Assembly (NCBI GenBank): GCA_045530865.1
Contig: JAZSCX010000064.1
Span: 1-36,812, forward strand
From: Avoscillospira sp045530865
GTDB taxonomy: Bacteria; Bacillota; Clostridia; Oscillospirales; Oscillospiraceae
Length of the DNA: 36,812 bases
Direction: 5' to 3'
Positions 25,611 through 32,988 of this stretch are shown here, one piece after another. The notes under the pieces are model-generated. The model ran no database searches and was not told the DNA's origin. It saw only the letters and a program-made list of their open reading frames with translations. Position numbers and translations under genes: made by a program. The stretch's first letter is position 1, and every line of letters begins with the position of its first letter.

Positions 25611-26300
25611 TTAGTCTGCGATCTTAACCGGCGAAAAGTTTACATAATCTGCTGCTACCAACACAAATTCCGTCCCGGCGTACTGCCCTTCCATGGCGAG
25701 CTTATGGCTGTCGCCGTGGAGATGACCGTAATAGCAGCCATTCACTTCGTAGCGCTCCAGCAGTTCCAGAATTTCCGGACAGCTGTAGCCTCTGTAACGG
25801 GGCGGATAATGCAGGAAGCATAGCTTCGCATGATCGCCCGCTGCTTTCAGGGACGTTTCCAGACGAATCAGCTCTCTGCGGAACACTTTTTCATCATGGG
25901 TTCCTTCCTTCTCCTCTTCAAAGAACCAGCCGCGAGTACCGCACAGGGCCAGATCGCCGTAGAAATGGCAGTTATTATGAAGCAGATGCAGATTTTCAAA
26001 TCCGTGCTCCTGACACAGCTTTGTAAACTTGGACGCAGTGTTCCACCAGTAATCGTGGTTGCCCTTCACCAGAAGCTTTCTTCCGGGAAAGGCTTCCAGA
26101 AACGCAAAGTCAGGAATCGCCTGTTCCAGATCCAGTGCCCAGCACAGGTCACCGGGGATCACAAGGGTATCCTCGGGCTGAAGGACGGAAAGACCCTCCC
26201 GCAGCTTGTCCACATATCCCTGCCATCTGCCGCCGAACACATCCATAGGCTTATCCGCACCAAATGCAAGGTGCAGATCGCCCAGCGCATACAGTGCCAT
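25611..26300 (-). CDS. Calcineurin-like metallophosphoesterase
   Basis: The 229-residue protein has the metallophosphoesterase motifs in order: GDLHLAF, GDLCW, GNHDYWWN and GHLHGDS. A fifth block, LHYPPRYRG, is also present. It resembles the cytoplasmic single-domain group annotated as putative phosphohydrolases (YkuE/MPP-like); the substrate is unknown. Its ATG shares one base with the thrC stop (TGATG), so it is translationally coupled as the last gene of the lepB operon. Confidence 0.88.
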   Translation of the reverse strand: MALYALGDLHLAFGADKPMDVFGGRWQGYVDKLREGLSVLQPEDTLVIPGDLCWALDLEQAIPDFAFLEAFPGRKLLVKGNHDYWWNTASKFTKLCQEHGFENLHLLHNNCHFYGDLALCGTRGWFFEEEKEGTHDEKVFRRELIRLETSLKAAGDHAKLCFLHYPPRYRGYSCPEILELLERYEVNGCYYGHLHGDSHKLAMEGQYAGTEFVLVAADYVNFSPVKIAD

Positions 26301-27778
26301 CAGCGAAGCAGGCCATCAACCACTTCGGTCATGGCATCCTTCTGCGTTACCTGCGTGAAGCGGACAGCCTTACCGGCCAGTGCGGCCAAAGGCTTGGGAG
26401 CCGTCTTACCGGTGGCATCGGTCAGCTGCTGCAGAATGGCAGTTCCCTGCTTCTGCTCGGTGATACCCAGGGCCTTCAGAACACTGTCACAGAACTTGAA
26501 GGGGCTTGCCGTGGAGACCACCACTGCAGGAGTATCATCGGCGGTGGCTGCACGGTAATCCTGCAGGACCGTATAGGCAACGGCAGTATGGGTATCCATC
26601 AAATAGCCGGTACCCTTGAACACCTTTTCAATGGTATTGAGGGTTCTGGCATCATCGCAGCAGCCGGAAACAAAGGTCTCCTGCATCTGCTTGCGGACAG
26701 CCTCGGAAACCTTATAGCGGCCGGTCTCGCCGAGAGACTGCATGTAACCGCGGACTTCCGCATCGGAACCGGTCAGATCGAACAGCAGACGTTCCAGATT
26801 GGAAGAGATCAGAATGTCCATGGACGGAGAAGTAGTGGTATAGAACGGACGATTCCGATCGTACACACCGGTCTTGATGAAGTCCGTCAGGACATTATTG
26901 GCGTTGGATGCGCAGATCATAGTCTTGATGGGCAGGCCCATTTTCTTTGCATAGTAGCCTGCAAGGATATTGCCGAAGTTGCCGGTGGGGACGCAGACAT
27001 TCATGGGTTCCCCATTCTTTACAGCGCCGCTTGCAACGAGATCGCAGTAGGCAGAGATGTAATAGACAATCTGCGGCAGCACACGGCCCCAGTTGATGGA
27101 GTTGGCAGAGGAAAGCACATAGCCGCGCTGATCCAGAATCTCCCGGAACTGGGCATCGGAAAAGATCTTCTTCACACCGGTCTGCGCATCATCAAAGTTG
27201 CCGATGACAGAGCAAACACCGACATTTTCGCCTTCCTGTGTGACCATCTGCAGCTGCTGAATATCGGAAACACCGTCCTTGGGATAGAACACCAAAATTC
27301 TGGTATGATCCACATCCTTGAAGCCCTCCAGCGCAGCCTTGCCGGTATCACCGGAGGTTGCCACCAGAATGCAGACAGTCTTTTCCTCTCCGTTCTTCTT
27401 CATGGAAGCCGTCAGAAGATAAGGCAGCATCTGCAGGGCCATGTCCTTAAAGGCGCAGGTGGGGCCATGCCACAGCTCCAGCACATGGGTCTTGCAGTGC
27501 AGTTCCACCACAGGGGCTACGGCAGCGCAGTCAAACTTATCGGGGCCATAGGCCTTTTCAGTATATTCCACCAGCTCTTCTCTGGAAAAATCATCCAGAA
27601 ACAGCTTCATGATCTCCACAGCCCGCTGCTGATAGGTCATGGGAATCAACAACTCCACACTGGGCAGCGCAGGCAGGTTTTCAGGCAGAAACAGTCCGCC
27701 TTCCCGGCTGAGACCCTGCTCAATGGCATGGGCTGCCTCAAAGCGCAGGGACTGATCTCTCGTACTTACATATTTCAT
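26300..27778 (-). CDS. thrC: Threonine synthase
   Basis: The 492-residue PLP enzyme has the canonical N-terminus MKYVSTRDQSLRFEAAHAIEQG-like start and the PLP lysine Lys111 in GPTCAFKDMAL. Other blocks include TSGDTGKAALEGF and CVPTGNFGNILAGYYAK. It converts O-phosphohomoserine to threonine. ATG at 27778 has AAGGTG six bases upstream; an earlier GTG at 27787 is less likely. No T-box or other leader is present, since it follows yraN closely. No other threonine-pathway gene is nearby. Confidence 0.97.
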   Translation of the reverse strand: MKYVSTRDQSLRFEAAHAIEQGLSREGGLFLPENLPALPSVELLIPMTYQQRAVEIMKLFLDDFSREELVEYTEKAYGPDKFDCAAVAPVVELHCKTHVLELWHGPTCAFKDMALQMLPYLLTASMKKNGEEKTVCILVATSGDTGKAALEGFKDVDHTRILVFYPKDGVSDIQQLQMVTQEGENVGVCSVIGNFDDAQTGVKKIFSDAQFREILDQRGYVLSSANSINWGRVLPQIVYYISAYCDLVASGAVKNGEPMNVCVPTGNFGNILAGYYAKKMGLPIKTMICASNANNVLTDFIKTGVYDRNRPFYTTTSPSMDILISSNLERLLFDLTGSDAEVRGYMQSLGETGRYKVSEAVRKQMQETFVSGCCDDARTLNTIEKVFKGTGYLMDTHTAVAYTVLQDYRAATADDTPAVVVSTASPFKFCDSVLKALGITEQKQGTAILQQLTDATGKTAPKPLAALAGKAVRFTQVTQKDAMTEVVDGLLR

Positions 27779-27796
27779 ATGAAACACCTTCGTATA

Positions 27797-28168
27797 TCAG
27801 AATGATTGAAACGCATCCTCCAGATGGACGATCTCGGGATGTTCCGAGGCCATCCCGTCCGGTGCGTAAATTTCGATGACATCGAACCGTGGCTGCAAAT
27901 CTGAGGGGTTCTGCTGCAGCCAGAACATAGCGGCGGCAAGCAGCCGCTGCTGCTTTTTTGAACCAACAAACTCACGGGCTTCGCCGAAGCGATCGGATTT
28001 CCGCAGCTTGACCTCCGCAAAGACAAGATATTTCCGGTTTTCACAGATGATATCGATTTCACCCATGCGGCATTTGTAGTTGCAGGCGAGAACACGATAT
28101 CGCTTTTTCTGCAGATAGGCTGCTGCCAGCTGTTCGCCCCATGGCCCAAGCAGATTACTTTTCGCCAT
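27797..28168 (-). CDS. yraN: YraN family protein (UPF0102, nuclease-fold)
   Basis: The 123-residue protein has the family start LGPWGEQLAAAYLQKKRYRV and the PD-(D/E)XK-like pattern GEIDIICENRKYLVFAEVK, where Asp, Glu and Lys form the putative nuclease site. The substrate is not established; a role in DNA processing or uptake has been proposed from the fold. It overlaps rnhB by 14 bases, the usual rnhB-yraN pairing. Confidence 0.93.
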   Translation of the reverse strand: MAKSNLLGPWGEQLAAAYLQKKRYRVLACNYKCRMGEIDIICENRKYLVFAEVKLRKSDRFGEAREFVGSKKQQRLLAAAMFWLQQNPSDLQPRFDVIEIYAPDGMASEHPEIVHLEDAFQSF

Positions 28169-28769
28169 AGAATTTCTTCAAAAACGTCATGCGATGGACA
28201 GGACTGGGGCCAAACTCCGTCAATGCTTCATAATGACGCTTCGTTCCGTAGCCTTTATGTACGGCGAAACCGTATACGGGATAGGTTTCGTCCAGTTCCT
28301 CCATGAGCCGGTCACGGGTGACCTTTGCAAGGATAGAGGCCGCCGCGATACTGGCACTGAGACTGTCACCCTTAATCACGGTTTTCACCGGAACAGGGAG
28401 AGAAGGCGCACGGTTGCCGTCCACCAGAGCCAGATCCGGACGGACGGAAAGCTGTGCAACGGCGCGCTCCATGGCCAGAAAAGTGGCCTGCAGGATATTG
28501 ATCTCATCGATCGTTTTTTCATCCACAAGGGAGATTCCATAGGTTACTGCCTGTGCAGTAATAATATTGTAAAGCTCCCGCCTCTTTTTGTCCGTCAGCT
28601 TTTTGGAATCGTTCAGTCCCGGAATTTCCAGATCGGGAGGCAGAATGACTGCTGCCGCACACACGGGGCCTGCCAGAGGTCCCCGTCCTGCTTCATCCAC
28701 ACCGCAGACAACAGAACGCCCATTGGCAAAGCAGGCATGCTCAATTTGCCAAAGATCAATTTGACTCAT
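28155..28769 (-). CDS. rnhB: Ribonuclease HII
   Basis: The 204-residue protein has the RNase HII catalytic set: Asp-Glu in CGVDEAGRGPLAG, Asp in LALVDGN, and the later Asp in the ILAKVTRDR region. It cleaves the RNA strand of RNA-DNA hybrids and removes misincorporated ribonucleotides. ATG at 28769 has GGAGG six bases upstream and overlaps the rbgA end by 14 bases. Confidence 0.97.
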   Translation of the reverse strand: MSQIDLWQIEHACFANGRSVVCGVDEAGRGPLAGPVCAAAVILPPDLEIPGLNDSKKLTDKKRRELYNIITAQAVTYGISLVDEKTIDEINILQATFLAMERAVAQLSVRPDLALVDGNRAPSLPVPVKTVIKGDSLSASIAAASILAKVTRDRLMEELDETYPVYGFAVHKGYGTKRHYEALTEFGPSPVHRMTFLKKFYGEK

Positions 28770-29649
28770 TTGCCACCTCCAGCATTTCCGGGGTTTCCAG
28801 TGTAAATCTTCCCAATTTACAACTGCGGTACTCCTCCAGAAGCACTCTTGCCATCCGTTCCAGATCGACCTCACCGCCGGAGATCAGGAACCCACGCTTT
28901 CTGCCTGCAGCTTCCAGCAGCTCCCAGCCTTCCGCATCTTCCGGCATATCGATTTTATACCGATCCCGAATCGCATCGGGATAGCGCTGCCAAAGCATCT
29001 TCATCAGATGACAGGCCAGACTGTCCAGATCGATGACGTCATCTTTGACTGCTCCTGTATAAGCCAGACGGATACCGACCTCCGGATCCTCAAACTTGGG
29101 CCAGAGAATACCGGGGGTATCCAGAAGCAGTAATCCCTGATCCACCGTGACCCACTGTTTTCCTCTCGTGACGCCGGGACGGTTCTCGGCCTTGGCGCCC
29201 TTTCGTCCGGCAATCTGATTGATAAAAGTGGATTTACCCACGTTGGGGATGCCGACCACCATGATTTTCAGGGGTCTGCCCACCTGTCCTTTTTCGGCAT
29301 AGCGCCGCAGCTTTTCAGAGAGAAGCTCCCGAACCGCTGGAACGAATTGATTGATGCCCTTTCGGGATTTGCAGTCTGTGGCAATGACCGCCATTCCTCT
29401 GGATTTAAAATACTCCGACCAGCGCCGCACCATGGCAGGGTCTGACAGATCCACCCGGTTCAGAATAATCAGACGAGGTTTATTGCCGCAAATGGAGTCC
29501 ATATCGGGATTTCGGCTGGAAATGGGGATTCTCGCATCCAGAAGCTCACAGACCGCATCCACCAGCTTCAGGTTCTCCTCCATCATCCGCCGGGTCTTGG
29601 TCATATGACCGGGATACCATTGAATATTGATTTGATTCTCCTGCTGCAT
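28756..29649 (-). CDS. rbgA: Ribosome biogenesis GTPase RbgA (YlqF)
   Basis: This circularly permuted GTPase (297 residues) shows G4 first (LNRVDLSD, with Arg in place of the usual Lys of NKxD), then G5 (TDCKSRKG), G1 GIPNVGKST and G3 DTPGIL. The N-terminal WYPGHMTKTRRMM is typical. RbgA is needed for late 50S assembly. The ATG at 29649 shares a base with the lepB stop (TAATG). The rplS-lepB-rbgA-rnhB neighbourhood is conserved. Confidence 0.96.
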   Translation of the reverse strand: MQQENQINIQWYPGHMTKTRRMMEENLKLVDAVCELLDARIPISSRNPDMDSICGNKPRLIILNRVDLSDPAMVRRWSEYFKSRGMAVIATDCKSRKGINQFVPAVRELLSEKLRRYAEKGQVGRPLKIMVVGIPNVGKSTFINQIAGRKGAKAENRPGVTRGKQWVTVDQGLLLLDTPGILWPKFEDPEVGIRLAYTGAVKDDVIDLDSLACHLMKMLWQRYPDAIRDRYKIDMPEDAEGWELLEAAGRKRGFLISGGEVDLERMARVLLEEYRSCKLGRFTLETPEMLEVANESN

Positions 29650-30722
29650 TATGACACCAGTCCAATTCTGCCCCAATCCCGAGGCATGATCACATTGCCA
29701 TAATCATCCACAACCTGTCCGGGCATGGCAATGAACAGCACTTTGCCAAGCACACACCGTTCATCGATCATACCAATGGACGCAAAGCGGCTGTCCATGG
29801 AATTATTGCGGTTATCGCCGAGCACAAAAATACAATTTTCCGGAACCACGGCAGGATATTGCAGACCAAGCTCACCTTCCCAGTTATAGGTGGTGGGCTC
29901 CAGAATGTAGTTCTCCGTCAGCATAACGCCGTCCACATAGACAGCACCGGAGTCAAAGTCGATCTGAACAGTCTGACCCTCTGTGGCGATCACACGCTTC
30001 ACAATGGGTCCTTCATTTTGTTCTTCATAATAAGGAACATTGAGAACTACAACATCCCCATACTTCAGGTCATCCCCACGGTAGAGGAAATTGCTTTCCA
30101 AAAGCAGAAAATCCTGATTCCAGAGCGTAGGCATCATGGAATCGCCCTTGACGCCCACAAGACGAACAAGGAACACAAAAATCAAAGTCACCGCTGCCAG
30201 CAGATAGACCACATCATGCAGAAGGAAATATGCTTCCTTCACCGCAGAGTTTCTGCGTTTGGCCTTCTTCTGCGTTTTCTGTTCCGTCTCCTCTTCCTCA
30301 AAAGCAGACTCCGGAATGGGCTTTGCCTCAAACTCCGGTTCATCCGGCAGTGCTTCTTTTGGTTCCGCAGGCTCATCCTCTTCCAGAATAAAGACAGGTA
30401 CTTCCACCGAATCCTCATCTTCAGGTACAAAAGAAGGAACTTCCGCAGAAGCTTCTTCCAGTTCCGCCAAAGGGATTACCATGGTCTCAGCGGCAAACAC
30501 AGGATCCGCAGCAGGGGCAGGCTCATCTTCGGAATGCACCGGCTCCTGCAGCTCTTCTTCGGAGACTTCTTCCACAGGCTTGGCTTCCAGAACTTCCGGC
30601 TGGGATTCTTCAACAAAAGCAGCATCCTCCTCCGAAGCCGGCTCAAAGGCATCGCCAAGGAGCATGCGAATTTCATCCAGATTAATCGTATCGTGAACAA
30701 AAGGTTTCTTTTCCTGATCCAT
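29649..30722 (-). CDS. lepB: Signal peptidase I with a long acidic N-terminal extension
   Basis: The catalytic part has the membrane anchor near residues 167-189, the nucleophile Ser195 in GDSMMPT, the general base Lys242 in VKRVIATEG, and the GDNRNNSMDSR box. Before it lies an extension of about 150 residues that is strongly acidic and rich in Glu, Pro and Ala, followed by a basic patch (KKAKRRN) just before the membrane. Typical Gram-positive enzymes start about 10-30 residues before the anchor. I chose ATG at 30722 (357 residues); ATG at 30737 is possible. Neither has a strong SD. It cleaves signal peptides outside the membrane; the extension should be cytoplasmic. Confidence 0.95.
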   Translation of the reverse strand: MDQEKKPFVHDTINLDEIRMLLGDAFEPASEEDAAFVEESQPEVLEAKPVEEVSEEELQEPVHSEDEPAPAADPVFAAETMVIPLAELEEASAEVPSFVPEDEDSVEVPVFILEEDEPAEPKEALPDEPEFEAKPIPESAFEEEETEQKTQKKAKRRNSAVKEAYFLLHDVVYLLAAVTLIFVFLVRLVGVKGDSMMPTLWNQDFLLLESNFLYRGDDLKYGDVVVLNVPYYEEQNEGPIVKRVIATEGQTVQIDFDSGAVYVDGVMLTENYILEPTTYNWEGELGLQYPAVVPENCIFVLGDNRNNSMDSRFASIGMIDERCVLGKVLFIAMPGQVVDDYGNVIMPRDWGRIGLVS

Positions 30723-30765
30723 TTCTATCAACACCATTCATATATGATCGGGCATACTCAGAGTT

Positions 30766-30794
30766 ATTATACACAAAACTTTCCAGAAAGAAAA
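30766..30794 (-). promoter_or_regulatory. promoter of the lepB operon
   Basis: A perfect TATAAT (30766-30771) on the minus strand lies 44 bases before the chosen ATG. The -35 at 17 bases is weak (TTTTCT, 30789-30794). It sits just after the rplS terminator. Confidence 0.6.
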
Positions 30795-30813
30795 GAGGCA
30801 ACCTGAAAAAAAG

Positions 30814-30842
30814 AAAAGGCACAGCAAACAGCCGTACCTTTT
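30814..30842 (-). terminator. Rho-independent terminator of rplS
   Basis: On the minus strand AAAAGGTACGGC / GCTGTGCCTTTT form a 12-bp stem with two wobble pairs and a TGTTT loop, followed by CTTTTTTTC. It begins 13 bases after the rplS stop and makes rplS a single-gene unit. Confidence 0.9.
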
Positions 30843-30855
30843 CCGGATCGATGGA

Positions 30856-31197
30856 TTACACCTTTTCCTTGATCTTGGCAGCCTTGCCCAGACGATCGCG
30901 CAGATAGTAGAGCTTTGCTCTGCGGACCTTACCGCGACGGACGGTCTCAACCTTAACGATGCTGGGGGAATGCAGCAGGAAAACCTTCTCGCAGCCGACG
31001 CCGTAGCTGATACGACGGACAGTAAAGGTCTCTTCCAGACCGCCGTGCTTCTTTGCGATCACAGTGCCTTCGAAAACCTGAACTCTCTCGCGGGAACCTT
31101 CCTTGATCTTGACATGAACGCGAACCGTATCGCCCACATGGACTTCGGGCACTTCAGCCTTCATGTACTGGCTAGTCAAAGCCTTCATCAAATCCAT
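30856..31197 (-). CDS. rplS: 50S ribosomal protein L19
   Basis: The 113-residue protein has the L19 hallmarks: VHVGDTVRVHVKIKEGSRERVQVFEG, the block FTVRRISYGVGCEKVF, and the C-terminal RGKVRRAKLYYLRDRLGKAAKIKE. It sits at the 30S-50S interface. AAGGAGG lies eight bases before the ATG at 31197. It has its own promoter, a leader of about 95 bases and a terminator. Confidence 0.98.
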   Translation of the reverse strand: MDLMKALTSQYMKAEVPEVHVGDTVRVHVKIKEGSRERVQVFEGTVIAKKHGGLEETFTVRRISYGVGCEKVFLLHSPSIVKVETVRRGKVRRAKLYYLRDRLGKAAKIKEKV

Positions 31198-31293
31198 TGT
31201 CTTGTCCTCCTTTATATTTAGACGTCCATACCCACAGGAAATGCCGCTGTACCGCAGTACCGGCCGTGGCAGCGGGCCGTCCATTTCACAGAC
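31198..31293 (-). ncRNA. structured 5' leader of rplS (candidate L19 leader)
   Basis: Between the promoter and the rplS SD the sequence can fold into nested stems. In plus coordinates these are GACG (31221-31224) with CGTC (31278-31281), CCGCT (31244-31248) with AGCGG (31271-31275), and GTAC (31249-31252) with GTAC (31257-31260) around a CGCA loop. L19 leaders are known autoregulatory RNAs in Firmicutes; I cannot confirm the family without a covariance search. Confidence 0.5.
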
Positions 31294-31299
31294 CAAGAT

Positions 31300-31328
31300 A
31301 TTTTAGCATGGATAGATGGGAAAAGCAA
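31300..31328 (-). promoter_or_regulatory. sigma-A promoter of rplS
   Basis: TTGCTT (31323-31328), a 17-base spacer and TAAAAT (31300-31305) preceded by TGC (extended -10). It lies just after the D-cysteine desulfhydrase gene, which has no clear terminator of its own. Confidence 0.8.
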
Positions 31329-31355
31329 GAAGTATTTTCATATTTTTTATCTTTT

Positions 31356-32327
31356 TTACGGGATATCTATGGCAAAAACACCGCCTGCACCGCCGGAATG
31401 GACAAATACAATATGCTCATCCCCGGCAAATGCTCCCTCCCGCAGCATACGAAGGAACAACGAGAACGCCTTGCCTGTATATACCGGATCCAGAATGATA
31501 CCTTCCAGAGCAGCAAGATACCGTACCGCCTGTCCATCCTCCGGACCGGGAATACCGTAGCCTGCACCGCAGTTATAATGAATGTCCAGATTGCCGCCAT
31601 CCAAAATCCGATCCAGTTCCAGCAGACCGCCGATCTCCTTTTTCAACTGCAGGCAGATCTGCTCAAAGGGATCGTCATCCACTGCCATACCGGTGATTTT
31701 GACATCCGGCGCATAGAGATCCGCTCCCACGCAAAGCCCGGCATAAGTACCGCCGGAACCTACTACACTCACAACCCGGTCAGGCCGGAAACCCAGATCG
31801 GCACACTGGTTCAGGATTTCTTCAAGGCAGCATACATAACCCAAGGCACCCAACGCGGTTGAGCCGCCCACCGGGATCTCGTAGGCACAGTGTCCCTGTG
31901 CAGCCAAAGCGGACTTTCTGCGGGCCATTTCCTCGTAGATATCGGCATAGCTGTCCGTATCAAAAAAATCCACCTGCGCACCCAAAAGGCCATTGAGGAT
32001 CTGATTGCCCATAAGACCGGTAGCACCCCGCTTTTTCAGCAGCAATTGGGTTTTCAGACCCAGTTTATTGGCGCAGGCCGCCGTCAGCATGGCATGGTTG
32101 GACTGCGCCTGACCGGTGGTCATGATGACTTCGGCGCCTTTTTCCACAGCGTCGGCAAGCAGGAATTCCAGTTTCCGCACCTTGTTGCCGCCGAGGGAAA
32201 CTCCCGTCATATCATCCCGTTTCAGATAAATATTCTTTCCGAATTCCCGGCTCAGATTATCCAGCCGATGCAGCGGTGTCGGCAAAAGGCCCAATCGCAG
32301 CCGGGGAACATCAGCGATCTGCTTCAT
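31356..32327 (-). CDS. D-cysteine desulfhydrase / ACC-deaminase family PLP enzyme
   Basis: The 323-residue protein belongs to the TrpB-like fold type II group: RLGLLPTPLHRLDNLS start, PLP lysine Lys49 in LGGNKVRKLEF, QSNHAMLTAA, and the phosphate-binding SVVGSGGTYAGL. Members break D-cysteine to pyruvate, sulfide and ammonia, or deaminate 1-aminocyclopropane-1-carboxylate. The pattern favours DcyD-type activity, but specificity is not certain from sequence. It starts 10 bases after the DUF2344 gene with AAGGAG, so it belongs to the radical-SAM operon. Confidence 0.88.
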   Translation of the reverse strand: MKQIADVPRLRLGLLPTPLHRLDNLSREFGKNIYLKRDDMTGVSLGGNKVRKLEFLLADAVEKGAEVIMTTGQAQSNHAMLTAACANKLGLKTQLLLKKRGATGLMGNQILNGLLGAQVDFFDTDSYADIYEEMARRKSALAAQGHCAYEIPVGGSTALGALGYVCCLEEILNQCADLGFRPDRVVSVVGSGGTYAGLCVGADLYAPDVKITGMAVDDDPFEQICLQLKKEIGGLLELDRILDGGNLDIHYNCGAGYGIPGPEDGQAVRYLAALEGIILDPVYTGKAFSLFLRMLREGAFAGDEHIVFVHSGGAGGVFAIDIP

Positions 32328-32337
32328 TTTTTACTCC

Positions 32338-32988
32338 TTAGCGAAATACATTGCCGTCAGCATCGTAGATTTCCGTACGTTTGCAGAATACGCCGTCCGC
32401 CTTCCACTGAGGAGCATAAATCTCCAAAGCAGACACAAGCATCTGTGGATTAAGAGAAGGGTTCTGCGCGCAAACCAGAACGTCCCATTTCAATGTATTA
32501 GCATCGGTCTGCTCCATGTTGAACTCGCAAAGCATAGAGAGAATATTGACGGAGGTAAGACCTTTTCTGGAGTGCTTTTCCATCACCAGGCTTTCCTGTG
32601 AAAACAGTGCCCGGATCCCCTGCTCCGCATCAGCGGGAACGCCCTCATCATAAGTCAGAATCAGATGTGCCCGCAGATGGGTCAGGTCTTTGATCTTGCG
32701 TTCTTCCTGATAAATAGAATGTACACAAAATCCGGCAGGAAGCACGGCGTTGATCCGCTCTGCAGTCGGAACAGAGCCATCTTCCAGTTCAAAATCCAGC
32801 AGTTCGCACTGGCTTTCCATACCAACAGAAAGCGGCAAGGCAATGGATACAATAGCGCGGGGGGTATAGCCCTGCGAGTGCTTCAGCAGCAGCCCCGCTC
32901 TGCGGAATGCCCTCTGGAAAATCCGCATGGTATCCAGATGGGAGACCCAAACGGCCGTACCCGTTTTTTCAAACAACATTCTAGGCAT
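32338..32988 (-). CDS. DUF2344 / TIGR03936 family radical-SAM-linked protein
   Basis: The 216-residue protein has the family start RMLFEKTGTAVWVSHLDTMRIFQRAFRRAGL and the block YTPRAIVSIALPLSVGMES. In many bacteria it is encoded next to, or fused to, the TIGR03960 radical SAM protein. Its function is unknown; a joint role in RNA or ribosome modification has been suspected from its usual position near rng, rplU and rpmA. It overlaps the upstream gene by eight bases. Confidence 0.9.
   Translation of the reverse strand: MPRMLFEKTGTAVWVSHLDTMRIFQRAFRRAGLLLKHSQGYTPRAIVSIALPLSVGMESQCELLDFELEDGSVPTAERINAVLPAGFCVHSIYQEERKIKDLTHLRAHLILTYDEGVPADAEQGIRALFSQESLVMEKHSRKGLTSVNILSMLCEFNMEQTDANTLKWDVLVCAQNPSLNPQMLVSALEIYAPQWKADGVFCKRTEIYDADGNVFR

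Noticed and set aside
25587..25614. ATTTTC-ACA-GAAAAT hairpin followed by T on the plus strand, as a terminator for the metallophosphoesterase gene
   Set aside because: The T tract is on the wrong strand for that gene, the stem is only six A/T-rich pairs, and there is no plus-strand gene to end.
27779..27800. T-box or threonine attenuator before thrC
   Set aside because: Only 18 bases separate yraN and thrC, too few for a leader.
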